Assembly (NCBI RefSeq): GCF_004571065.1
Contig: NZ_SPQN01000047.1
Span: 1 to 35,919 of the forward strand
From: Geodermatophilus sp. DF01-2
Lineage (GTDB): Bacteria > Actinomycetota > Actinomycetes > Mycobacteriales > Geodermatophilaceae
Reading direction: 5' to 3'
DNA: 35,919 nucleotides
This document shows, in pieces, positions 14,935-23,469 of this stretch. Position 1 is the stretch's first letter. Each line of letters starts with the position of its first letter. The notes beneath the pieces are model-generated. The model did not search any database and was not told the DNA's origin. It was given only the letters and a program-made list of their open reading frames with translations. The position numbers and the translations under genes were made by a program.

Positions 14935-17252
14935 ACATAACTCAAGGCTCCCGCCAAGATGGTGAAGCTCAAAATTTGACCGGTTCGCAGGAGTCGGAGT
15001 CTCTTGGTAGACTAAGGATGGACCTCGCGGCCTTCGCCGATCCTGGCACCCGCGTGTCCTTCTCCCCTGTCCGCGAAAATGTCGTCCGAGCCACGTGGGA
15101 CGAGGACGGCCGATCTCGAAGCGCAAGGTTTCGCCTTGACGAGAGCGGACCGACACATGCACGTTTCGACGAAGAAGCGGAGCAGCTGTACCGAAGCTTC
15201 CTAGCCGGGCAGGGCATGGGAAACCTTCGCGCTCTCGCGCGAAACATTCTACAGGTCATTCCAGAATTTCCAGGCTTCATTCCGTCCCTGGGGCGTCTGG
15301 AAGGTGTTGCCCCAACCGACGGGGACGCGGCAGCTCTTCTTCTCGCGGCGGCTGAGTCGTCGCCCGACTTCACGAACGTGGTCTTTGTTGCAGCGGATGC
15401 CGGGCTCGGTAAAACTGTGTTGTTGAAGCAGGTAGTGCGCGACCAAGCCCGCCGGTATCTGGCGGGCGAGGTGACGTCGCTGTGGCTATACGTCGATGCG
15501 CAAGCTCGTCGACTGGCGGCCTTGGACGAAGCGATGGCCGGTGAACTGGACCGAATTCGGGCCAAATTCTCCTATGACGCAGCTGTACCTTTGGTTCGCA
15601 CAGGTGCCTTGACCCTCGTAGTCGATGGTTTCGATGAGCTCATTGGCAGCGTGGGGGCTTACGATGAGGCCTTCAACAGCTTGGCCGACTTTATTGGTGG
15701 ACTAGAGGGCGGCGGGACGCTCGTGGCGGCTGCCCGGAGTGCGTACTACGAACAGGAATTCCTCGCACGCGTAGGGCGTGGCCTTGGACGGGGCGAACGC
15801 TGGCGCGTCCGACCTTTACGCCTAAAAGAATGGGGGCCAACTCAGCGTAAGGCACTTGTGCTTGGTGAGGCTGATCGTCGGGGTCTCGGCATCGAGACCG
15901 GGGAGCGAGCCTATCTGCAAGTTGAGGAAGCGCTCGCTGGTGGAGAGCTAGCAGGAGTTGCCGGTAAGCCGTTCTTTGTTGATCGAACAGCTGATCTCAT
16001 CCTCGATGGCGGCATCACCCCCGAAGGAGCGAGGGGTGGTCTGCTTGATCGGCTCGTAAATGCCTACCTTGAGCGCGACGCAGGAAAGCTGCTATCGGCG
16101 GCAAAGTCTCCCCTCCTCAGTGTCGATGCTCTTCGCTCCTTCTTCGATGAGCTTGCATTTGAGATGTGGCGTCAAGAGACGCGGGAGCTTAGTCGTGCCT
16201 CCGTCCGAGAGTTGGCGTCACTGCTCGGCGAAATGGAAGGTTTGGACGAGGACGGTGTCCGAGAAGTGGCGACCCGCGCCCCGTATCTCGCCATGCTTAG
16301 AGAGGGGTCGCTTCCCGGAAGTGTGGGTTGGGAGCATGATGTGTACTTCGCGCACTTCCTTTCACGCCCGCTCTCCGAAGGAATGGAGGATGGCGATGCG
16401 CGGAAGTTGGCTCGCTTGCTCCGACGGGGCAGGTTGCCCGAGGAAGCAGCCCTGCTGGCTGGGAAGTTGACCCATGAAATTCCCAGCCAAGGTCTTATCG
16501 ATCTTCTTGCGGCGGCGGTTCTGAGCGAAGACATCGACATGGACCGTGTACGACGGAATGCCGGCCTTTTGGCAGGCGGACGACTCGCGGGAGAGCGGCA
16601 TGAGGGCCTTCGGCTTCACGGACTCCGGGTCGGAGACATTTCCCTCGGATCCGCCGAATTTGTTGCATGCATGCTTGACGGTCTGGATCTCGGTGGGACG
16701 GATTTGACTGGCACTCGTTTCCTGAGCTGCGAAGCGATCACTCCGTGCCTGTTTCAAAGAGTTGTAGTGGCACCTTCTTCGACAGTGCTCGAGATCGGCG
16801 ACATTCCGGTCGATGCATTCCAAGGCGTGATCTTGCGCGGAGATGCGAGTGACCGTTGGTTGTACTCGCCTAATGAAATTAGAGACACACTCAACGCGTG
16901 TGGCCTGCCAGCTGCTGCTCCGGAACTGACGACCCGAAGGGTGGACCCGGCAGTATTGAACCTTCTTGAGCGTGTGTGCAAAGTGTTTGCGCATACGAAC
17001 TTTGTGGCTGAGGCTGCGGATAATGACTTCACTGTCGTTACGCGCGATGGCGCATGGCCTTTCCTCCGGAAAGCGTTGATCGACTCCGGGCTCGTTGTGC
17101 CGCGCGTGAGGCAGGCGAGTGGGCACAAGACGTTTCTGGAACGGACCGTGCCGCCCGCTATAATCATGGCCGGACTGGATGTGGATGCAACGGTGCCGTC
17201 CGAGGTGGCCGCCTTTTGGGAACGGCTAGAGACGGACTCGATGTCTGGTTAG
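14928..17252 (+). CDS. NACHT/STAND-type NTPase with pentapeptide-like repeats
   Basis: A 774-residue multidomain protein. Residues about 140-300 form a P-loop NTPase: Walker A ADAGLGKTVLLKQ with Lys162-Thr163, and Walker B LTLVVDGFDEL with Asp233, Asp236 and Glu237, the D-x-x-DE form typical of NACHT modules. The segment WEHDVYFAHFLSR near residue 475 resembles the winged-helix end of NACHT proteins. A stretch near 560-605 (LRLHGLRVGDISLGSAEF, LDGLDLGGTDLTGTRF) resembles pentapeptide repeats, a possible ligand-sensing solenoid. ATG 14928 overlaps the NYN gene and is preferred to the in-frame extension to 14850. Bacterial NACHT proteins act against phage. Here the NYN protein would be the effector. 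Low GC suggests transfer. Confidence 0.7.
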   Translation: MVNITQGSRQDGEAQNLTGSQESESLGRLRMDLAAFADPGTRVSFSPVRENVVRATWDEDGRSRSARFRLDESGPTHARFDEEAEQLYRSFLAGQGMGNLRALARNILQVIPEFPGFIPSLGRLEGVAPTDGDAAALLLAAAESSPDFTNVVFVAADAGLGKTVLLKQVVRDQARRYLAGEVTSLWLYVDAQARRLAALDEAMAGELDRIRAKFSYDAAVPLVRTGALTLVVDGFDELIGSVGAYDEAFNSLADFIGGLEGGGTLVAAARSAYYEQEFLARVGRGLGRGERWRVRPLRLKEWGPTQRKALVLGEADRRGLGIETGERAYLQVEEALAGGELAGVAGKPFFVDRTADLILDGGITPEGARGGLLDRLVNAYLERDAGKLLSAAKSPLLSVDALRSFFDELAFEMWRQETRELSRASVRELASLLGEMEGLDEDGVREVATRAPYLAMLREGSLPGSVGWEHDVYFAHFLSRPLSEGMEDGDARKLARLLRRGRLPEEAALLAGKLTHEIPSQGLIDLLAAAVLSEDIDMDRVRRNAGLLAGGRLAGERHEGLRLHGLRVGDISLGSAEFVACMLDGLDLGGTDLTGTRFLSCEAITPCLFQRVVVAPSSTVLEIGDIPVDAFQGVILRGDASDRWLYSPNEIRDTLNACGLPAAAPELTTRRVDPAVLNLLERVCKVFAHTNFVAEAADNDFTVVTRDGAWPFLRKALIDSGLVVPRVRQASGHKTFLERTVPPAIIMAGLDVDATVPSEVAAFWERLETDSMSG

Positions 17253-17288
17253 GCCATCGCGACCAGATGCTAGCTTAGCTCTGCGCGC

Positions 17289-17300
17289 GTTGGACTGAAT
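17289..17300. repeat. Right copy of the 12-bp inverted repeat
   Basis: GTTGGACTGAAT is the inverted partner of 14173-14184 (11 of 12). It lies 37 bases after the NTPase stop codon and 15 bases before the coxG-like stop codon. GC returns to host level just to the right. Confidence 0.3.
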
Positions 17301-17314
17301 ACGCCATAGCTTCA

Positions 17315-17962
17315 CTAAGGGCGGCGACCCAGGCGGTAGCCGACGGCGACCCCGAGCAGGGTCAGGAGGCTGCCGCCTAGTGCGCCAAGAGCCAGCGTGC
17401 GGAGGTCGGGCGTTCCCGCGGGAACGCCCGCCTTGCCGGTGAACACCTCCGGCTGAGCAGCGGGAGCTTCGGCGCCCGTCTCGCTCGCCGCGGCCGCCGA
17501 CGGGGCGGCGGCGATCGGCACGACGGTGCCGGTCAGCTCGGCGTCCACGGCGGTGAAGAACTGGGCGGCCGTCCGCTTGGCGACCCCGGTGATCATCCGC
17601 TGCCCTACACCCGCCACCGGCCCACCGACCACGGCGTCCGCCGAGTAGGTCAGCGTGGTCGCGTCGGCGTCCGGCGTCAGCTCGATCGTCACCGTCGCCC
17701 GCACCTGCCCCGGCGCCCCGGCGCCGGACGCGTGCATCACGTACGACTCGGGCCGCTGCTGGTCCGACAGCCGCACCTCGCCGGCGTACGTCCCCTTCAC
17801 CGCCCCGACGCCCACCGCGACGTTCATCCGGTACTCGTCCTCGCCGACCCGCTCCAACGACAGACACCCCGGGATGGTCCGCGCCAGCACTGCCGGATCG
17901 GTCAGCGCCGACCACACCTCCTCCGGCGAGGCGTGCAGCACCGCAGAGCCGTCGAGGTTCAC
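17315..17962 (-). CDS. CoxG-like SRPBCC protein with C-terminal membrane anchor
   Basis: A 215-residue protein with an N-terminal START/SRPBCC domain (about 1-150): LHASPEEVWSALTDPAVLARTIPGC, GVGAVKGTYAGEVRL and TLTYSADAVVGGPVAGVGQRMI are hallmarks of the carbon monoxide dehydrogenase subunit G family. A low-complexity Ala-rich linker and a C-terminal hydrophobic helix (LALGALGGSLLTLLGVAVGYRL) follow. CoxG in carboxydotrophs anchors the Mo enzyme to the membrane; the same role is inferred here. It overlaps the Mo-subunit gene by ATGA. It ends in TAG followed immediately by TGA. Confidence 0.85.
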   Translation of the reverse strand: MNLDGSAVLHASPEEVWSALTDPAVLARTIPGCLSLERVGEDEYRMNVAVGVGAVKGTYAGEVRLSDQQRPESYVMHASGAGAPGQVRATVTIELTPDADATTLTYSADAVVGGPVAGVGQRMITGVAKRTAAQFFTAVDAELTGTVVPIAAAPSAAAASETGAEAPAAQPEVFTGKAGVPAGTPDLRTLALGALGGSLLTLLGVAVGYRLGRRP

Positions 17963-20382
17963 GCCATCGCTCCAGTCCCGGCGCGCCGCTCGGCGACCGC
18001 CGTTCGTTCCGCAGAAGGGTCACGCACCAGGTCGTACAGCTCGGTCGGCGAGATCGGCATGGAGGTGATCCGCCGTCCCACCGCGTCCTCGATCGCCGAC
18101 GCCAGCGCCGCCGACCCGGGGATCACGCCGGCCTCGCCGGCGCCCTTGATTCCCAGCGGGTTCAGCGGCGACGGCGTCTGCTGGTGGTCGATCACCACGT
18201 CGGGCACCTCGGACGCGTACGGCATCAGGAAGTCCATGAACGACGCGTTCTGCAGCTGCCCGTCGCTGTCGTAGGCCATCCGCTCGTACAGCGCCCCGCC
18301 CACACCCTGCGCCACGCCGCCGTGCACCTGGCCCTCGACGATCATCGGGTTCACCACGTTGCCGCAGTCGTGCACCACCGCGTACTTGACGACGTCGATC
18401 TCCCACGTCGCGGGGTCGATCTCCACGATCGCCGCGTGCGCACCCGACGCGAACGTCGACCGGATCGGCGAGTAGTAGTCGCGGTGCTCCAGCCCGGGGG
18501 CGTCCCCCGGTGACACCGGGGGCTCGTCGTCCTTGGCCTGGACGGCGAACTGCGTCGCCTGCTTGGCCGCCTCGTCGAACGCGTAGCGCAGCGGGTTGGA
18601 GAGGACGGCGACCGTCCGCAGCGGGATCGAGGCCCCCGGCGTCCCCCTGACCTGGACGACGCCGTCGGAGATCTCCAGGTCTTCCGGGTCGGCCTCCAGG
18701 ACGTCGGCGGCGATCCGCAGCGCCTTCTCGCGCACACCGCGCGCGGCCAGCGCGATCGCGTTGCCGCTCATCACCGCCGCCCGCGAGGCGAACGTGCCCA
18801 CCGCGTAGGGGAAGCGCCGGGTGTCGCCGGTGGTCACCTCGACGTCCTCGATCGGCACCCCGAGCTCGGAGGCCACGATCTGCGCGAACGACGTCTCGTG
18901 CCCCTGGCCCTGCGTCGTCAACCCGGTGGAGACCAGCACCTTGCCGCTGCCCAGCACCTGCACGTGCCCGCCCTCGTACGGGCCGGGGCCGGTGCCCTCG
19001 ACGTAGAGCGCCATCCCGACGCCGAGCAGCTTCCCGCGCGCCTCGGCGTCGTCCCGCAGCGCGTCGACGCCGTCCCACCCGACCAGCGCCTTCAGCTTCT
19101 CCAGCAGCCCCGGGTAGTCGCCGGAGTCGTAGACGACCGGCCGGCCGTCCTGGAACGTCAGGTGGTGGTCGTAGGGGAACTGGTCGGGCTGGATGAGGTT
19201 GCGCTCGCGGACGACGGCCCGGTCCAGGCCGAGCGCGTCGGCGATGCGGTCCATCGTCCGCTCCATCGCGAAGCAGCCCTGCGGGCGCCCGGCGCCGCGG
19301 TACGGCGTCACGATGACCGTGTTCGTGTAGACGCTCTCGACGACCACCCGGTACACGGGGATCACGTAGGGGCCGACCAGCTGGGTCGCGGTGATGATCG
19401 GCACGATGATCCCGTAGGGGGTGTACGCGCCGTTGTCGTGCCAGATGTGGGCGTCGAGCGCGGTCAGCCGCCCCTCGTCGTCGAACCCGACGGTGATCTC
19501 CTGCTTCTGCTGGCGCTCGTGCGCCGAGGAGATGAAGTGCTCGCGACGGTCCTCGGCCCACTTCACCTCCGCACCCAGCGCGATCGCGGCCATCGGCACC
19601 AGCAGCTCTTCGGGCCACGGGTGCATGATCTTCACGCCGAAGCCGCCACCGACGTCCGGCGCCACGACCTCGACCTCGTCCAGCGACAGCTCCAGCTTGG
19701 CCGCGATCGCCGCGCGCACCGACGTCGACGCCTGGGTGCTGGTGTACACCCGCAGGCTGCCGTCGTCGGCGTCCCAGCGGGCGTGCACGCCGCGCCCCTC
19801 CATCGGCATGCCGGCGCTGCGCTCGATGTACTGGGTGAAGGAGAGCGTGTGCGGTGACGCGGCCAGTGCCGGCTCGACGTCCCCGGTCTCCTGATGGTGC
19901 CGGGCGGCCACGTTGTCCGGGACGTCGCCGTGCACGGCGGCCGTGGCCGCGCTCGCGGCATCGACGCCGATGACGGCCGGCAGCTCCTCGTAGCCCACCA
20001 GAATCCGCTCGGCGGCGTCCTCGGCGACGTACCGGTCGATCGCGACGACCATGACGACCGGCTCGCCGACGTGGTTGACCTCGCCGTTGGCCAGCGGGTA
20101 GCCGGTGCGCGGGGCGTGCAGCTGCGGGTGCGGGATCAGCACCGGCAGCGGCTCGGCCATCGGGCCGGTGAGATCCTCGTAGGTGTAGATCGCGACGAGG
20201 CCCTCGACGTCCAGGGCCGCGTCGACGTCGATGTCGGCGATGCGCGCGTGCGCGTGCGGGCTGCGCACGAAGGCGGCGGCCAGCGCACCGGGACCGATGT
20301 CGTCGAGGTAGCGGCCCCGGCCGGTGATGAGCCGGGCGTCCTCCCGCCGACGGACCGGCTCGCCGAACAGTTTCGTCGTCAC
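17959..20382 (-). CDS. Molybdenum hydroxylase large (Mo-binding) subunit, CoxL form II/xanthine dehydrogenase type
   Basis: An 807-residue catalytic subunit of the xanthine oxidase family. It starts LFGEPVRRREDARLITGRGRYLDD and carries VVAPDVGGGFGVK, PYRGAGRPQGCFAMER, TTQGQGHETSFAQI and GIKGAGEAGVIPGSAAL, whose Glu is the catalytic base. True CO dehydrogenases have AYRCSFR at the active site; this one has YRGAGR, so it is a form II-like hydroxylase of N-heterocycles or aldehydes rather than a CO oxidiser. With the permease and the ring-opening enzyme of this locus, a pyrimidine or purine substrate is likely. The GTG at 20382 follows GGGAGGGGG; the open frame upstream of it is not coding. Confidence 0.9.
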   Translation of the reverse strand: MTTKLFGEPVRRREDARLITGRGRYLDDIGPGALAAAFVRSPHAHARIADIDVDAALDVEGLVAIYTYEDLTGPMAEPLPVLIPHPQLHAPRTGYPLANGEVNHVGEPVVMVVAIDRYVAEDAAERILVGYEELPAVIGVDAASAATAAVHGDVPDNVAARHHQETGDVEPALAASPHTLSFTQYIERSAGMPMEGRGVHARWDADDGSLRVYTSTQASTSVRAAIAAKLELSLDEVEVVAPDVGGGFGVKIMHPWPEELLVPMAAIALGAEVKWAEDRREHFISSAHERQQKQEITVGFDDEGRLTALDAHIWHDNGAYTPYGIIVPIITATQLVGPYVIPVYRVVVESVYTNTVIVTPYRGAGRPQGCFAMERTMDRIADALGLDRAVVRERNLIQPDQFPYDHHLTFQDGRPVVYDSGDYPGLLEKLKALVGWDGVDALRDDAEARGKLLGVGMALYVEGTGPGPYEGGHVQVLGSGKVLVSTGLTTQGQGHETSFAQIVASELGVPIEDVEVTTGDTRRFPYAVGTFASRAAVMSGNAIALAARGVREKALRIAADVLEADPEDLEISDGVVQVRGTPGASIPLRTVAVLSNPLRYAFDEAAKQATQFAVQAKDDEPPVSPGDAPGLEHRDYYSPIRSTFASGAHAAIVEIDPATWEIDVVKYAVVHDCGNVVNPMIVEGQVHGGVAQGVGGALYERMAYDSDGQLQNASFMDFLMPYASEVPDVVIDHQQTPSPLNPLGIKGAGEAGVIPGSAALASAIEDAVGRRITSMPISPTELYDLVRDPSAERTAVAERRAGTGAMA

Positions 20383-20422
20383 CGCCGTCCCCCTCCCGGT
20401 GCTTTTCGCGCGCGAAAGGCAG

Positions 20423-20941
20423 TCACTGGACGTCCCGCATGGTCGCAGCCGCGTGTCGGACCGCCTTCTCGATGCTGGCGTAGCCGGTGCACCGGCAGAG
20501 GTTGCCGCCGACCATCTCGTCGATCTCCTCATCGGTCAGCTCCGCCGAGGCCTCGCGGCCCTCCAGCCCGGCGGCGATGGTCACCAGGAAACCCGGGGTG
20601 CAGAAGCCGCACTGGAGGGCGTGGCACTCGCGGAACGCCTCCTGGACCGGGTGCAGCACCTGGCCGCCCCGTCCGTCGTCGCGGGCCAGGCCCTCCACGG
20701 TCCTCACCTCGGCTCCGTCCACCTGGACGGCGAGCAGCAGGCAGGAGCGCACCGGGGCGCCGTCGACCAGCACCGTGCAGGCGCCGCAGACGCCGTGCTC
20801 GCAGCCGACGTGGGTGCCGGTCAGGCCGAGGTCGTGGCGCAGCGCGTCCGACAGCAGCCGCCGCACCGGGACCGTGGCTTCACGTGGAACACCGTTGACG
20901 GTCAGCCGGATCGTCCGCTCGGTGTCGACGGAGACGGTCAT
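20423..20941 (-). CDS. Molybdenum hydroxylase 2Fe-2S subunit
   Basis: A 172-residue electron-transfer subunit. The plant-ferredoxin-like N-terminal cluster is bound by Cys47, Cys52, Cys55 and Cys67 ([16 protein letters not shown], then RSC). The C-terminal helical cluster has QCGFCTPG and [10 protein letters not shown]. All eight cysteines of the family are present. Its ATG overlaps the end of the FAD-subunit gene by 4 bases. Electrons pass from Mo through these clusters to FAD. Confidence 0.95.
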   Translation of the reverse strand: MTVSVDTERTIRLTVNGVPREATVPVRRLLSDALRHDLGLTGTHVGCEHGVCGACTVLVDGAPVRSCLLLAVQVDGAEVRTVEGLARDDGRGGQVLHPVQEAFRECHALQCGFCTPGFLVTIAAGLEGREASAELTDEEIDEMVGGNLCRCTGYASIEKAVRHAAATMRDVQ

Positions 20942-21825
20942 GCGGGGGTCCTCTCGGCGGCTTCCACAGCTGCAGAGGCCAGGGTGCGTTCGGTCAGGAC
21001 GCCGACCAGCAGCCGGCGGTAGTCGGCGCTGGCGTGCAGGTCGCCGTCCGGGTCGACCAGGGTCCGGGCCAGCGCACCGGCGGCGGCCCAGTCCGCCTTC
21101 TCCACGGACCGGCCGCCGACGGCGTCGGTGAGGTCGTGCGCCTCGGGGGTCAGGCCCACCGAGACGTAGGAGGCGCGGACGGCGGTGACGCGGCGGTCCT
21201 CGTCGAGCGTGACGACGACGCCCGCACCGCAGACCGCGTAGTCGCCCTTGCGCCGGGCGACCTCGGCGAAGGCGGCCCCGGAGCGGTCGGGCAGCGCGGG
21301 GAAGAAGGCGGAGGTGACGACGGCCGGCCCGGACAGCGAGGTCTCGAGCGGCCCGACGAAGAGGTCACGCCACCCCACGGTCTCCATGCCGGACGGTGTC
21401 GCGACGGTGACCGAGCCATCGGTCAGGGCGAGCACGGAGGTCATCTCCCCGGAGGGATCCGCGTGCGCGATCGAGCCGACCGTCGTCCCGCGGTTGCGGA
21501 TGGCGGGGTGGGCCACGTTCGCCGTCGCCCGGGCCAGCAGCGGCTGCACCCGGGCGGCGGCCATGGCCTGGGGGTGGCCCCCGAGCAGGGAATTGTGCCG
21601 GACCAGCGCCCCCACCCGCACGCCGTCCCCGGTGGCCTCGACCGTGTCGAGGCCGGGGACCCGGTTGATGTCCACCAGCGTGGCCGGCGCCGCGAGCCGC
21701 ATGGAGAGCAGCGGGAGCAGCGACTGGCCGCCGGCGAGCACCTTGGCACCCTCCTCGGCGGAGAGGACCTCGAGGGCCTCCTCCAGGGAACCCGGGTCGG
21801 CGTAGCGGAAGGGAGCGGGTTTCAC
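20938..21825 (-). CDS. Molybdenum hydroxylase FAD-binding subunit
   Basis: A 295-residue flavoprotein of the CoxM/XdhB family. [17 protein letters not shown] is the usual start; [18 protein letters not shown] and [14 protein letters not shown] are the two FAD-binding loops, and the C-terminal CO-deh-flav domain begins near [19 protein letters not shown]. The GTG at 21825 overlaps the permease stop codon (GTGA), so the long open frame on its 5' side belongs to the permease in another frame. Order permease, FAD, FeS, Mo, CoxG with overlaps at most junctions indicates one operon. Confidence 0.93.
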   Translation of the reverse strand: MKPAPFRYADPGSLEEALEVLSAEEGAKVLAGGQSLLPLLSMRLAAPATLVDINRVPGLDTVEATGDGVRVGALVRHNSLLGGHPQAMAAARVQPLLARATANVAHPAIRNRGTTVGSIAHADPSGEMTSVLALTDGSVTVATPSGMETVGWRDLFVGPLETSLSGPAVVTSAFFPALPDRSGAAFAEVARRKGDYAVCGAGVVVTLDEDRRVTAVRASYVSVGLTPEAHDLTDAVGGRSVEKADWAAAGALARTLVDPDGDLHASADYRRLLVGVLTERTLASAAVEAAERTPA

Positions 21826-23294
21826 CTGTCGCGGTTTCCTTCGTGGCCTTCGGCGGCGAGCCGCGCCTCCTGGCCGGTGGTGCGGTCGACGGACGACGGG
21901 TCGAAGCTGGGGTCGTCGCCCAGGGCCGCGCCCTCGCCCCGCTCCCGTCCGTAGCCCCCCTCGGTCAGCAGGGCGTTCTTCATCTCCGCCGGTGCGACCG
22001 CGTGGGCCACGTGCCAGCCGACGACGACGACGATCGAGCCGAGCGCGATGCCGCCCAGCACGAACGTGTCGCTGAAGACCATCGTGACGTTGCCGATGGC
22101 GATGATGATGCCTGCGGCCAGCGGAACGAGGTTGATCGGATTGGCGAAGTCGACCCGGTTCTCCTTCCAGATCTTGGCCCCGAGCAGGCCGATCATCCCG
22201 TAGAGCACGACGGTGATCCCACCGAGCACGCCGCCCGGGATGATGTTGATCAGCGCGCCGAACTTCGGGCACAGCCCGAGCAGGATCGCCACGATCGCCG
22301 CGACGTAGTAGGCCGCGGTCGAGTAGACGCGGGTCGCGGCCATGACGCCGATGTTCTCGGCGTAGGTCGTCGTCGGGGAGCCGCCGACCGAGGTGGCGAT
22401 CACGGTGCCGACGCCGTCGGCGAACACCGCCCGGCCCATGACCGGGTCGAGGTCGCGCTTGGTCATCTCGGCGACCGCCTTGACGTGCCCGGCGTTCTCG
22501 GCGACCAGGGCGATCACGGCGGGCAGCGCGAGCAGGGCGAAGTTGATCGAGAAGGTGGGGGCGGTGAAGTTCGGGAGCCCGATCCAGTCGGCCTCGGCGA
22601 CGGCGGCGAAGTCGAGCCGGTCGCGGGTCACGATCTCGCCGGTGCCGTCCGGCGAGGTGATCGGCCCGGCCGTGGCGTCGAGCAGGATCGACAGCAGGTA
22701 TCCGAACACCAGGCCCAGCAGGATCGAGATGCGAGCCCAGAAGCCGCGCAGCAGCAGCGAGGCCACGATGACGAACGACATGGTGGCCAGGGCGACCCAC
22801 TGGTCCTGCGGCCAGTAGACGCCCGCGACCACCGGTGCGAGGTTGAAGCCGATCAGCATGACCACCGCGCCGGTGACCGCGGGCGGGAGCACCTTGTTCA
22901 AGGCCCGGACACCGATGAAGTGGACGAGCAGGCCGACCAGCGCGAGCACCACACCGGCGACCAGGATGGCCCCGACGACGGCGCTCGAGTCCCCACCTGC
23001 CGCGCGGATGGCCACGACCGAGCCCACGAAGGCCGCACTCGTGCCCAGATAGCTGGGTACCTTCCCCTGGACGATGAGCAGGAAGATGATCGTCGCGACC
23101 CCGCTCATCATGATCGCCAGGTTGGCGTCGAGCCCCATGATCAGCGGGAAGACGAACGTGGCGCCGAACATCGCCACCACGTGCTGCGCGCCGATGCCGA
23201 TGGTGCGCGGCCACGACAACCGTTCGTCGGGGGCGACGGCCTCGCCCAGCGGCGGGGTCTTGCCGTCCCCGTAGAGCTTCCAGCCGAACGCCAT
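21822..23294 (-). CDS. NCS2 uracil/xanthine permease
   Basis: A 490-residue transporter of the nucleobase-cation symporter 2 family (UraA, RutG, UacT). The start KLYGDGKTPPLGEAVAPDERLSWPRT is typical of the UraA/RutG branch. IGIGAQHVVAMFGATFVFPL is helix 1, ALVAENAGHVKAV holds the substrate-binding Glu of helix 8, and SVGGSPTTTYAENIGV is the helix 10 motif. About 14 hydrophobic segments are present. The ATG at 23294 follows GAGGAGG. First gene of the hydroxylase operon, it probably imports the substrate, which from its branch is more likely uracil or a related pyrimidine than a purine. Confidence 0.92.
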   Translation of the reverse strand: MAFGWKLYGDGKTPPLGEAVAPDERLSWPRTIGIGAQHVVAMFGATFVFPLIMGLDANLAIMMSGVATIIFLLIVQGKVPSYLGTSAAFVGSVVAIRAAGGDSSAVVGAILVAGVVLALVGLLVHFIGVRALNKVLPPAVTGAVVMLIGFNLAPVVAGVYWPQDQWVALATMSFVIVASLLLRGFWARISILLGLVFGYLLSILLDATAGPITSPDGTGEIVTRDRLDFAAVAEADWIGLPNFTAPTFSINFALLALPAVIALVAENAGHVKAVAEMTKRDLDPVMGRAVFADGVGTVIATSVGGSPTTTYAENIGVMAATRVYSTAAYYVAAIVAILLGLCPKFGALINIIPGGVLGGITVVLYGMIGLLGAKIWKENRVDFANPINLVPLAAGIIIAIGNVTMVFSDTFVLGGIALGSIVVVVGWHVAHAVAPAEMKNALLTEGGYGRERGEGAALGDDPSFDPSSVDRTTGQEARLAAEGHEGNRDR

Positions 23295-23391
23295 GGGTGC
23301 CTCCTCGACCCGCTCCTGGGACCTTGGCCGGCACCGCGGAACGGACGTTGCCGGCACCAGGGGGCGCCAATGTGACACGCACCATGGACGG

Positions 23392-23409
23392 CGCGGAAGT
23401 ACCTCAGCG
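23392..23409. promoter_or_regulatory. Operator site A between permease and fdrA
   Basis: CGCGGAAGTACCTCAGCG matches the site at the carbamate kinase promoter (31568-31585) at 16 of 18 positions. The consensus is a palindrome CGCTGA-N6-TCAGCG; site A has one half-site mismatch. It lies about 100 bases before the permease start, near a possible leftward -35. Confidence 0.6.
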
Positions 23410-23433
23410 CTAAATCGTCGTCGCGCCGATGCC

Positions 23434-23462
23434 TTACCGCTGAGAGAGCTCGCGGGTACGGT
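23434..23462 (+). promoter_or_regulatory. Promoter of fdrA with a weaker operator copy
   Basis: TTACCG (23434-23439), a 17-nt spacer and TACGGT (23457-23462) form a good promoter; the GTG start at 23470 follows after 7 nt, so the message is probably leaderless. The spacer contains CGCTGAGAGAGCTCGCGG (23438-23455), which keeps the left half-site CGCTGA of the shared operator but a poor right half. Confidence 0.5.
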
Positions 23463-23469
23463 CGGCCAC

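Noticed and set aside
17959-20382. Carbon monoxide dehydrogenase
   Set aside because: The active-site loop reads YRGAGR rather than AYRCSFR, and the context is nucleobase catabolism.
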